From positions 1 to 64,000 of the forward strand of contig NZ_BJFL01000021.1 in assembly GCF_005405885.1 (NCBI RefSeq): DNA of 64,000 nt, in the 5' to 3' direction. The notes under the pieces were generated by a model. The model was not told the DNA's origin and searched no databases. It worked only from the letters and a program-made list of their open reading frames with translations. A program made the position numbers and the translations under genes. Positions 36,618 to 44,637 of this stretch are shown piece after piece; the stretch's first letter is position 1, and the number at the start of each line of letters is the position of its first letter. The stretch is from Gandjariella thermophila (lineage in GTDB: Bacteria > Actinomycetota > Actinomycetes > Mycobacteriales > Pseudonocardiaceae).

Positions 36618-37466
36618 TCAGCCGAGCGCCAGTGCGGTCAACCGGTCCGTGGCGCCGTTGAAGTAGTCCTGGTCACCGGGGAACACCCCGCTGTCGGCGT
36701 ACTGCCAGAACGTCCAGAACGCCCAGCCGGCCGGCAGGGTGCCCGGACTGCTCGCGTAGCGGGCGATGAACAGCGGGTTGGTCGAGCCGAGGCCGGACCA
36801 GTTCCCGGTGCACTGCGTCCACCAGGTCGTCGACGTGTAGACGGTGGGGTAGCGGCTGGTGCGGGCGTGCACCCGGTCGCTGAACGCCTGGATCCACGAG
36901 CGCATCGCGGCCTGGCTCAGCCCGTAACAGGCGGCCCCGTACGGGTTGTACTCGACGTCCAGCATGGGCGGCAGTGTCTTGCCGTCCCGGGACCAGCCGC
37001 CGCCGTGGTTGACGAAGTAGTCGGCCTGGGTGGCCCCGCCGGACCGGTCCGGCAGCGCGAAGTGGTACGCGCCGCGGATCAGGCCGGCCTGGTAGGAGCC
37101 GTTGTACTGCTGGGTGAACGAGGGGTTGGTGTACCCGGTGCCCTCGGTGGCCTTGACGTAGGCGAACTTCGCACCGTTGGCCACCACCGACGTCCAGTTC
37201 ACGCTGCCCTGGTAGGCGCTGACGTCCAGGCCCGGGGTGCGGACGACGTTCGGCAGTACGCCCGACCCGGGCTCGCGGCCCTCGTGCTTGACGATCTCCG
37301 AGCCGGCGTGGTCGGCGTCGGGGTGGGTGATCCCGGGCTCCGCGGGGACGCCGGCGGGCGTGGCCGCGGCGCCGGGCGTACCGGCCAGGCCGCATAACAG
37401 TGCGCTGGTGAGGAGGCCCGCGGCGGCCGGCACCAGCCGCCACCGGGCACCGAGCATGAGTCGCAT
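36618..37466 (-). CDS. Secreted GH25 lysozyme, copy 1
   Basis: A 282-residue secreted muramidase of glycoside hydrolase family 25. The signal peptide covers residues 1-35 (MRLMLGARWRLVPAAAGLL and onward). A short linker carries DADHAGSEIVKHEG. The catalytic domain follows, with the acidic residues in GLDVSAYQGSVNW, AYVKATEGTGY and LDVEYNPYGAACY, and the C-terminal FWQYADSG. It cleaves MurNAc-GlcNAc bonds in the wall. It is the most downstream of three tandem paralogues on the same strand, each with its own spacer. The ATG at 37466 gives a proper signal peptide; a further ATG upstream does not. Confidence 0.93.
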   Translation of the reverse strand: MRLMLGARWRLVPAAAGLLTSALLCGLAGTPGAAATPAGVPAEPGITHPDADHAGSEIVKHEGREPGSGVLPNVVRTPGLDVSAYQGSVNWTSVVANGAKFAYVKATEGTGYTNPSFTQQYNGSYQAGLIRGAYHFALPDRSGGATQADYFVNHGGGWSRDGKTLPPMLDVEYNPYGAACYGLSQAAMRSWIQAFSDRVHARTSRYPTVYTSTTWWTQCTGNWSGLGSTNPLFIARYASSPGTLPAGWAFWTFWQYADSGVFPGDQDYFNGATDRLTALALG

Positions 37467-37598
37467 CGTGGACCCCTTCCTGGGTGGGACGCCGGCCGCC
37501 GGGTGGCGGCCGGCAGGCGACGAGTGTGCTTGACAATGAACCAAAAGTCACGCTTTCGCGTTACTAATTTTCTGTTCACCTGAACGGGCGGCGGACGA

Positions 37599-38465
37599 TC
37601 AGCCGAGCGCCAGTGCCCTCAGCCGGTCGAGTGAGCCGTTGAAGGAGTCCTGGTCGCCCGGGAAGGCGCCGGCGTCGTCGTACTGCCAGAAGGTGTGGAA
37701 GTCCCAGTCGAACGGCATCGGGCCGGGGTCCGCCGCGTACCGCGCCAACCACAGCGGGTTGGTGTCGCTGAAGTCGCCCAGGTTGCCGGTGCAGGCCGAC
37801 CACCACCGGGTCGAGGTGTAGATCGTCGGCCACCGACCGGTACGGGCATGCACCTGGTCGCTGAACGCCCTGATCCAGCCGACCATGTCCCGCTGGGACA
37901 GCCCGTAGCAGATCGGCCCGTACGGGTTGTACTCGATGTCCAGCGCGGGCGGCAGCGTCCGGCCGTCCGGCGACCAGCCGCCGCCGTGGTCGACGAAGAA
38001 GTTCGCCTGGGCGACCCCGTCGGAGACGTTGGGCAGCGCGAAGTGGTAGGCGCCGCGGATCAGGCCGGCCTGGTAGGAGCCGTTGTACTGCTGAGCGAAG
38101 AACGGGTTCCGGTAGGTGGTGCCCTCGGTGGCCTTGACGTAGGCGAACGCCGCCCCCTTCGCGACCACCGCCGCCCAGTCGACGTTGCCCTGGTGGCTGC
38201 TGACGTCGAGGCCCTGGGTACGGGCCACCCGGGGCGGCGGCACACCGCGGGACCGGCCGGTCCCCTCGCGCCGGGCGATCTGCGCGCCGGCGTGGTCGTC
38301 GTCCGGATTGGCCGGACCGGCCGGCGGGGCGGCGGGGCGCGCGTTCGGCGCGGGTTCCGCCTGCGCCGGGGCTCCGGCCGGAAGCAGGGCGGGTGCGGCG
38401 CACAGCGCGCCGCCGGTCACCGCCGCGAGCAGCGCCCGCAGCATTCCTCGAACAAGCGATCTCAT
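37599..38465 (-). CDS. Secreted GH25 lysozyme, copy 2
   Basis: A 288-residue GH25 lysozyme with a signal peptide at residues 1-35 (MRSLVRGMLRALLAAVTG and onward), the linker motif DDDHAGAQIARREG, and the catalytic blocks GLDVSSHQGNVDW, AYVKATEGTTYRNP and ALDIEYNPYGPICYG. It is clearly a duplicate of the genes on both sides. The upstream spacer (38466-38634) contains an AT-rich stretch (TAATTTGTCACGG on the plus strand and the TATAGCTAAT element on the minus strand) that looks like its own promoter. Minus-strand order is copy 3, 2, 1. Confidence 0.93.
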   Translation of the reverse strand: MRSLVRGMLRALLAAVTGGALCAAPALLPAGAPAQAEPAPNARPAAPPAGPANPDDDHAGAQIARREGTGRSRGVPPPRVARTQGLDVSSHQGNVDWAAVVAKGAAFAYVKATEGTTYRNPFFAQQYNGSYQAGLIRGAYHFALPNVSDGVAQANFFVDHGGGWSPDGRTLPPALDIEYNPYGPICYGLSQRDMVGWIRAFSDQVHARTGRWPTIYTSTRWWSACTGNLGDFSDTNPLWLARYAADPGPMPFDWDFHTFWQYDDAGAFPGDQDSFNGSLDRLRALALG

Positions 38466-38634
38466 GGTGGCCTCACAGGTGCGAGCTGGGGCCAGGGGCG
38501 GCGGGCACGTGCGGCGCCGCCCTCCGACCGGACAGTGTCGCCGCCTTACCAACTGATTAGCTATATTTGCGGTTAATTTGTCACGGACATGGTGCAAGGA
38601 ATGCGGCCGACCAGGGCTACCGGTGGCAACCCGT

Positions 38635-39465
38635 TCAGCGGAGCGCGAATGCGTGCAGTTGGCGCTGGTCGCCGTTGAAGTAGTTCTGGTCGCCGGGCAG
38701 CGGTCCGGAGTTCGCGTACTGCCAGATGCGATGCACCGTCCACCCGGCGGGCAGGGCACCGATGCGCGGGCCGTACCGCGGGATCCACAGCGGGTGCGCG
38801 CCACCCAGGCTGCGGTCGTTACCGGTACACCGCGCCCACCACCGGGTGCTGGTGTAGATCACCGGGTAGCGGCCGGTCCGCGCCCGCACCCGCTCGCTGA
38901 ACGCCCTGATCCAGCCGACCAGGTCCCGGGGGCTCATCCGGTAGCAGGCATCGCCGTACGGGTTGTACTCCATGTCCAGCGCCGGGGGCAGCGTCCGCCC
39001 GTCGGGTGACCAGCCGCCGCCGTGGTCGACGAAGAAGTTCGCCTGGGCGGCGCCGTCCGACCGGTCCGGCAGGGCGAAGTGGTAGGCGCCGCGCACCAGG
39101 CCGGCCCGGTAGGAACCGTTGTACTGCTGGGCGAAGTACCGGTTGTGGTAGGTGGTGCCCTCGGTGGCCTTGACGTAGGCGAACCGGGCGCCGCCCGCGG
39201 CCACCGCGGCCCAGTTGACCGCGCGCTGGTGGGCGCTGACGTCCACCCCCCTGGTCAGGCCGGCCCGGGGCGTGGGTGGCGCGGCGCGCTCCAGCACCCC
39301 GCCCTCGTGCGCGGCGATCTGCGAGCCGAGGGCATGGTCGTCCGCGTCGCCGGCAGTGGCGCCGGCCTCGGCCGGAGCGGTCGGTGCCAGGAGCAGGACG
39401 GTGGCGGCGAGCGCGGCCCCGCCGATCATGGCGATGCGGCGGCGGGCATGGGTTGACGCAATCAC
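38635..39465 (-). CDS. Secreted GH25 lysozyme, copy 3
   Basis: A 276-residue GH25 lysozyme with signal peptide (IASTHARRRIAMIGGAALAA and onward), linker motif DDHALGSQIAAHEGG, and catalytic blocks GVDVSAHQRAVNW, AYVKATEGTTYHN and ALDMEYNPYGDACYR. The GTG at 39465 follows an AAAGGGGGAACC ribosome site. It differs from its neighbours in having Arg-rich substitutions in the sugar-binding face (SYRAGLVRGAYHF, RVRARTGRY). No wall-binding domain is present in any of the three copies. Confidence 0.92.
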   Translation of the reverse strand: MIASTHARRRIAMIGGAALAATVLLLAPTAPAEAGATAGDADDHALGSQIAAHEGGVLERAAPPTPRAGLTRGVDVSAHQRAVNWAAVAAGGARFAYVKATEGTTYHNRYFAQQYNGSYRAGLVRGAYHFALPDRSDGAAQANFFVDHGGGWSPDGRTLPPALDMEYNPYGDACYRMSPRDLVGWIRAFSERVRARTGRYPVIYTSTRWWARCTGNDRSLGGAHPLWIPRYGPRIGALPAGWTVHRIWQYANSGPLPGDQNYFNGDQRQLHAFALR

Positions 39466-40430
39466 GGTTCCCCCTTTGGGCGGGTCCGCCTGGGCGCGGG
39501 ACAAACGGCGCCGCCGCGAATAGCGGGAGGCCGCGGCGGCGGTTGAGTCCTAACCCCGTGCCGGCCGGGCAGCAATTCGCGCTAACTCGTCCGGCTTACC
39601 TTTCCGGGCGTCGAAAGACGTAACCGCGTCATGCGTTCGATGTCATTCCCCGAACCGTTCACCGGGTGGGAAAGTCGATCGGCCGATTCCCGGCCACGGC
39701 CCGCTCCGGCCGGCCCAGCACGGTGCTCGAGGACCGCCGGGCCACGGCGCGCGGAGGCCGCGCGGTGTCGTCCTTCCGGGTGGTGTTGCACCGGAACGGG
39801 CCGAATCGCCGTGATATCCACCAAAGAGGGGGTCGGCTCGTCCGTCCGGGGCACGGCCCGGGTGCCGGCACCGCCGGCCGGTTCCAGCTCTTGGCGCCCG
39901 GCCGGCGTCCGCCCGGCACGGAACGCGGTGCCGACCACGCCGCCCGGGGTGGCCGCCGGAGCACCGTGGTCCCGGCCGGGCCGGACCGCCGCTCCCGGCG
40001 GGGCAGGGCCCCGGCGGGCCGGAACCCGGTGCGGTGGGGAGGCGCGGGACTGCCCCAAAAGGGGCTCGCCGGAAAGCGCGATGTAAGTCACGCAGAGTGC
40101 TCATGAGGGGCGGTTTCTGCCGGCAAACACCCGGCTCACGGCCGCACAACGGGCCAAGCGGCCGGTGCATAGTCGGTCACCGTCCGCCATGATTGGGTGG
40201 TCACGTCCGTATCCCCCCACTCGGGGGCCGCGCGAGGATGAGGTGACCCGTGGGGTGGACCGGCCTCACGCGCGGACGACCGCCCCGTATCCGGGTAGCA
40301 GAGAGCAGGTGATCTCCCTGGTCGGCGACGGGCTGGTGGAGGCGAAAGCCGCCGAGCACCCGCCGCGGGCGCTCGATGTGCGGCACGAGCGAGCGGGCCG
40401 CGGCCCGACCTCCGCCGGGCGGAGGTGGTG
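39466..40430. other. Long spacer between the lysozyme cluster and the c-di-GMP gene
   Basis: Nearly 970 bases with no supportable gene. Several open frames exist on both strands but they are GC-rich shadows without ribosome sites or recognisable protein sequence. A frame of 62 codons (GTG 40243 to 40431) ends exactly at the next start and has a GGATGAGG site; I consider it doubtful. The region must contain the promoter of the third lysozyme gene and that of the GGDEF/EAL gene. A small hairpin (CCCCCACTCGGGGGC) lies near 40215-40229. Confidence 0.5.
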
Positions 40431-42590
40431 ATGGACCAGGTCAGCCAGCACCTCCCGGGCGCGGGTGCCGCCGTCGGGCACGACGTGCTCACCGGCGCGG
40501 AGTCGTTCGCCAGGATGTGGGCGGCCGCGGTGATCGGCACCAGCTACGTGCCGATGACCAGGGCCGAGGTGGTCGTCCACCTGCACTGCCTGACCGACCA
40601 GTTGGTGGAGGCGCTGTTCGCCAACCCCTTCCGGGCCGCGGTGGGCTACCAGGTCGGCGCCAAGCTGGTCGAGGCCCACTTCACCGGCACCGAGTCGTTG
40701 AGTCGGACGATTCACCTGATCGGCGACGAGTTGCTGGTCGAGCTGGGCGTCGTCGAGGACGAGCGCATGCGGTCCCGGCTGGCCGCCCTGCAGGGCACCC
40801 TGGCCGCCGGCTACGCGCAGGCGCTGAAGGAGCGGACGTTGCGCGAGCAGGAAGCCATCCGCCAGGCGGTGCTGGACGCCAGGGACCACGCCGAGGCGGC
40901 GCTGCGGGCCAGCGAGGCCCGGTTCCGGGCGATCTTCAGCGAGGCCGCCATCGGCATCGGCATCGCCGATCTCTCCGGCCACGTCGTGGACGCCAATCCG
41001 TCCTTTCTGGACATGCTCGGGTTCACCGCGGCGGAGATGCGCAGCCGCAACGTGGTCCGGGACTTCATGCATCCGGAGGACGCGGCCAGCGTGTGGCGGC
41101 TCTACGAGGAACTGGTGCGCGGCGAGCGGGACCACTACCGGGTGGAGAAGCGGTTCTACCGCAACGACGGCGAGGCGGTGTGGACCCACCTCACCGTCTC
41201 CCTGGTCCGCGACGACCGCGGCGAGCCCAAGTACCAGCTCGCCATGGTGGAGGACGTCACCGACCGGCACCTGCTGCAGAACCGGCTGCGGTACCAGGCG
41301 CTGCACGACCCGCTGACCGGGCTGCCCAACCGCGCGCTGTTCCTGGAACGGCTGCAGCGGGCGTTCAACACCACCACCCCCGGCGCCAGGGTGGGCCTGT
41401 GCTACCTGGATCTGGACGGGTTCAAGGTGATCAACGACAGCCTCGGCCACGACGTCGGCGACCAGTTGCTGGTCGCGGTCGGCCGCCGGCTGGACGAGTC
41501 GGTGTCCGGGCCGGGCCGGCTGGTGGCCAGGATGGGCGGGGACGAGTTCGTCATCCTGGTGGAGGGCACCTCCGGCACCCAGGACGTGGTGGACGTGGCC
41601 GACCGGGTGCTCCGCTCGCTGGAGAATCCGGTGCGCATCGGCGGGCACGAACTGTCCATCTCGTCCAGCATCGGCATCGTCGAGCGGGCCGTCGAGGGCA
41701 CCACCTCGGCCGACCTGATGCGCGACGCGGACATCACGCTGTACTGGGCCAAGGCGGACGGCAAAAGCCGCTGGGCCCTGTACGACCCGGAGCGCAACGC
41801 CCGTGAGGTGGCCCGGTTCACGCTGTCCGCGACCATGCCGGCGGCGCTGGAGCGCGGCGAGTTCTTCGTGGACTACCAGCCGCTGGTTCGGCTGGACGAC
41901 AGCACGATCGCCGGCGTCGAGGCGCTGGTGCGGTGGCAGCATCCCGAGTTCGGCCGGCTCGCTCCGGACCGGTTCATCGCGCTGGCCGAGGAGACCGGGC
42001 TGATCGTGCCGCTCGGCCGGTGGGTGCTGCGCGCCGCCTGCCAGCAGGCCCGCGCCTGGCTGGACGCCTTCGGCGAGTGCGCCCCGTTCGTCAGCGTCAA
42101 CCTGGCGGTGCGCCAGTCCCGCGACCCCGGCCTGGTCGCCGACGTGCGGCGGATCCTGGACGAGACCGGGTTGCCCGCCACGCACCTGCAGCTCGAGCTG
42201 ACCGAGAGTGCGATCATGGACACCGCTGACGAGCCGCTGGAGGCGCTGCGGGCGCTGTCGGAGATGGGCGTCCGGATCGCCATCGACGACTTCGGCACCG
42301 GCTACTCCAACCTGGCCTACCTCCGGCATCTCCCGGTGCACGAACTGAAGATGGCCGGTTCCTTCATGGAGGGGCTGCGCGCGGCCGAGGGCGCCGACCC
42401 GGTGGACGCGCAGATCGTGGCCACCCTGGTCTCGCTGGCGCACGCGCTCGGCCTGACGGTCACCGCCGAGGGGGTGGAGACCGCCGCGCAGGCCGAGCGG
42501 CTGCGCCGGATCGGCTGCGACTCGGCGCAGGGCTGGTTCTTCGCCCGGCCCGGTAGCCCGGCCGACATCGAGCGGCTGCTGGCCCGCTGA
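40431..42590 (+). CDS. PAS-GGDEF-EAL c-di-GMP turnover protein
   Basis: A 719-residue cytoplasmic protein. A helical N-terminal sensor-like region (1-150) precedes a PAS domain at 160-280 (SEARFRAIFSEAAIGIGIAD). A GGDEF diguanylate-cyclase domain follows at 285-455 with the intact motif MGGDEFVIL (369-373). An EAL phosphodiesterase domain at 470-719 has GVEALVRWQHP and IAIDDFGTGYSNLAYL. Both active sites look intact, so it can in principle make and break c-di-GMP. No RxxD inhibitory site is apparent before GGDEF. The domain order equals that of Streptomyces RmdA-type proteins. The ATG at 40431 has a GGAGGTGG site. RsiG, a c-di-GMP effector, is encoded at the right edge. Confidence 0.93.
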   Translation: MDQVSQHLPGAGAAVGHDVLTGAESFARMWAAAVIGTSYVPMTRAEVVVHLHCLTDQLVEALFANPFRAAVGYQVGAKLVEAHFTGTESLSRTIHLIGDELLVELGVVEDERMRSRLAALQGTLAAGYAQALKERTLREQEAIRQAVLDARDHAEAALRASEARFRAIFSEAAIGIGIADLSGHVVDANPSFLDMLGFTAAEMRSRNVVRDFMHPEDAASVWRLYEELVRGERDHYRVEKRFYRNDGEAVWTHLTVSLVRDDRGEPKYQLAMVEDVTDRHLLQNRLRYQALHDPLTGLPNRALFLERLQRAFNTTTPGARVGLCYLDLDGFKVINDSLGHDVGDQLLVAVGRRLDESVSGPGRLVARMGGDEFVILVEGTSGTQDVVDVADRVLRSLENPVRIGGHELSISSSIGIVERAVEGTTSADLMRDADITLYWAKADGKSRWALYDPERNAREVARFTLSATMPAALERGEFFVDYQPLVRLDDSTIAGVEALVRWQHPEFGRLAPDRFIALAEETGLIVPLGRWVLRAACQQARAWLDAFGECAPFVSVNLAVRQSRDPGLVADVRRILDETGLPATHLQLELTESAIMDTADEPLEALRALSEMGVRIAIDDFGTGYSNLAYLRHLPVHELKMAGSFMEGLRAAEGADPVDAQIVATLVSLAHALGLTVTAEGVETAAQAERLRRIGCDSAQGWFFARPGSPADIERLLAR

Positions 42591-42606
42591 GCGCGAGCGG
42601 CTCCGG

Positions 42607-44484
42607 CTACCCGCGGCGGCTGCGCTCGTGCCGGGTGCGGGTCTCCGGGGTGCCGTAGAGCAGCGCGGCACCGTTGACCAGGGCGAGGTGGCTGAACGCC
42701 TGCGGGAAGTTACCGGTCGCCCGCCCGGCGGCCGGGTCGTACTCCTCGGCGAGCAGGCCGACATCGTTGACCAGCCCGAGCAGCCGTTCGAACATCGCCT
42801 CCGCTTCGGCGCGCCGGCCGGCCAGCGCCAACGCGTCAACGAACCAGAATGAGCAGGCCAGGAACGACCCCTCCCGGCCGCGCAGACCGTCCACAGGGGA
42901 CGTTTCCGCGCCGGTGGTGTAGCGGGCGACCAGGTCGCCGTGCTTCAGTTCCCGCTCCACCGCGGCCAGCGTGGCCAGCACCCGCTCGTCGGTGCCGGGC
43001 AGGAAACCGACCGCGGGAATCCGCAGCGTGGCGGCGTCCAGTTCGGTACCGCCGTAGTATTGGGTGAACGCGCCGACCTCCGCGTTCCACCCCTTGTCCA
43101 GCACCTCGGCATGCACCTGGGCGCGGATCTCCCGCCAGCGGTCCACCGGCCCGGGCAGGCCGTCCTCCTCCACCGCGCGGATCGCCCGGTCGAAGGCCAC
43201 CCACACCATCACCCGGGAGTGGGTGAAGTGCCGGGCCGGGCCGCGCACCTCCCAGATGCCCTGGTCGGGCTCCTGCCACATGGTTTCCAGGTGGGCGAGG
43301 AGGCCGCGCTGCATGGCCCACGAGTCCGGGGTCTCCGCGATCCCCCGCTCGCGGGCCAGGTGCAGCGCGTCCATCACCTCGCCGTAGACGTCGAGTTGCA
43401 TCTGCCGGTGCGCGGCGTTGCCGATGCGCACCGGCCGGGCCCCCTGGTAGCCGGGCAGCCAGTCCGCCTCCCACTCGATCAGGTGCCGCTTGCCGGTCAC
43501 CCCGTACATGATCTGCACGTCAGCCGGGTCACCGGCGACCGAGCGCAGCAGCCAGTCGCGCCAGGCCACCGCCTCGTCGGAGTAGCCGAAGTTGTCGAAG
43601 GCGAGCAGGGTCAGCGTGGCGTCGCGGAGCCAGCAGTACCGGTAGTCCCAGTTGCGCTCGCCGCCGAGCGCCTCGGGCAGCGACGTGGTGGGGGCCGCGA
43701 CGATGCCGCCGGTCGGCGCGTAGGTCAGCGCCTTGAGCGTGGCCAGCGAGCGGTGCACCGCCCACTCGTGCGGGCCGGTGTAGGTGGCCCGGCTGGTCCA
43801 GTCCAGCCAGAATCGCTCGCTGCTCCGGACCACGGCGGCCGGGTCGACCGAGGGTGGCAACGCGTCCAGATCCGCCACGTACTCCATGGCCCACGCCAGC
43901 CGCTGCCCCTCGGCGACGGTGAAGGTGGCCGAGTGCGCCCGCTCGTGCGGCACCCGGAACGGCAGCCGGTCGCCGCGCAGCAGCACCGCGTCCGGCCCGG
44001 CCACGGCGAGGATGCACTGCTGGTGGTCGCGGGTGATCCGGCGGACCCAGGGCACCGAGTCGGCGTAGGCGAACCGGACCACCCACCGCATGCCCACCTC
44101 GACCTCGCCGGACACCCCCTCCACCACGCGCACCAGGCACGGCTGGTCGATGCCGTCCCGCTCCCTCGGCGGCATCGTGTCGACCAGCCGGACCACGCCG
44201 TCGTCGGTGCGGAACTCGGTCTCCAGCACCAGCGTGTTGTCCCGGTACCGGCGCCGCACCTCGCGGACCGCCGCGGTGGGCGCGATTCGCCAGTGCCCGC
44301 AGTCCCCGTCGCCGAGCAGCCGGGCGAACACCGAGGGACTGTCGAACCGCGGCAGGCACAGCCAGTCCACCGAGCCGTCCAGCCCGACCAGCGCGGCCGT
44401 CCGCAGGTCGGACAACAGCGCGTAGTCCTCGATCCGCCCCGGCCCCACAGCGTGCCCAACCACGTCACCGAATCTAGCCGTCAC
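42607..44484 (-). CDS. GH15 glucoamylase/trehalase-family protein
   Basis: A 625-residue glycoside hydrolase family 15 protein lacking a signal peptide. The N-terminal beta-sandwich is followed by an (alpha/alpha)6 barrel with WDYRYCWLRDATLTLLAFD, HRQMQLDVYGEVMDALH and GEFTQYYGG-like AFTQYYGGTELDAA. The C-terminal EGSFLACSFWFVDALALAG carries a catalytic Glu. In actinobacteria this intracellular subgroup acts on trehalose (the mycobacterial enzyme) or on short alpha-glucans. It starts MTARFGDVVGHAVGPGRIED. It converges with the c-di-GMP gene with 16 bases between stops. Confidence 0.93.
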   Translation of the reverse strand: MTARFGDVVGHAVGPGRIEDYALLSDLRTAALVGLDGSVDWLCLPRFDSPSVFARLLGDGDCGHWRIAPTAAVREVRRRYRDNTLVLETEFRTDDGVVRLVDTMPPRERDGIDQPCLVRVVEGVSGEVEVGMRWVVRFAYADSVPWVRRITRDHQQCILAVAGPDAVLLRGDRLPFRVPHERAHSATFTVAEGQRLAWAMEYVADLDALPPSVDPAAVVRSSERFWLDWTSRATYTGPHEWAVHRSLATLKALTYAPTGGIVAAPTTSLPEALGGERNWDYRYCWLRDATLTLLAFDNFGYSDEAVAWRDWLLRSVAGDPADVQIMYGVTGKRHLIEWEADWLPGYQGARPVRIGNAAHRQMQLDVYGEVMDALHLARERGIAETPDSWAMQRGLLAHLETMWQEPDQGIWEVRGPARHFTHSRVMVWVAFDRAIRAVEEDGLPGPVDRWREIRAQVHAEVLDKGWNAEVGAFTQYYGGTELDAATLRIPAVGFLPGTDERVLATLAAVERELKHGDLVARYTTGAETSPVDGLRGREGSFLACSFWFVDALALAGRRAEAEAMFERLLGLVNDVGLLAEEYDPAAGRATGNFPQAFSHLALVNGAALLYGTPETRTRHERSRRG

Positions 44485-44597
44485 TCCGCTGGCTCGCCGA
44501 GGTGCCCGGCGGCGTGCTGGCCACGCGGAACGTCAACGACTTCGCGGACACCGACGTGGCGATCGTCGGTCCGTGGCCGGTGCGGACGGAACCGTGA
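44484..44597 (+). pseudogene. C-terminal remnant of a PIN-domain toxin (FitB/VapC type)
   Basis: One frame on the plus strand reads LRWLAEVPGG, then VLATRNVNDFADTDVAIVGP and W, and ends VRTEP at a TGA at 44595-44597. The block ATRNVxDFxxTxVxIVxPW is the characteristic end of FitB/VapC-type PIN toxins (normally LATRNVKDFEGTGVEVINPW). No start, ribosome site or remainder of the domain is present; the fragment is squeezed between the start of the GH15 gene and the csxA terminator. It is a decayed relic. Confidence 0.6.
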
Positions 44598-44630
44598 GCC
44601 GGGGCGGGCGGCGCTGCCCACCCCGGCTCA
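44595..44630. terminator. Hairpin terminator after the exo-glucosaminidase gene
   Basis: TGAGCCGGGGCGGGC at 44595 pairs with GCCCACCCCGGCTCA (44616-44630) in a 15-bp stem with one mismatch and a 6-base loop. It lies 8 bases beyond the csxA stop on the minus strand. Confidence 0.75.
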
Positions 44631-44637
44631 CTCCCGG

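Noticed and set aside
39582-40170. Overlapping open frames on both strands in the long spacer after the lysozymes
   Set aside because: No ribosome sites, no recognisable protein pattern and no consistent third-position bias in any one frame.
40243-40431. 62-codon frame ending at the start of the GGDEF/EAL gene
   Set aside because: It has a weak GGATGAGG site and a suggestive overlap, but Arg/Pro-rich composition and no similarity; kept only as a remark.
40266-42839. 857-codon open frame on the minus strand
   Set aside because: Antisense to the GGDEF/EAL gene, whose motifs are unmistakable; the antisense product is low-complexity.
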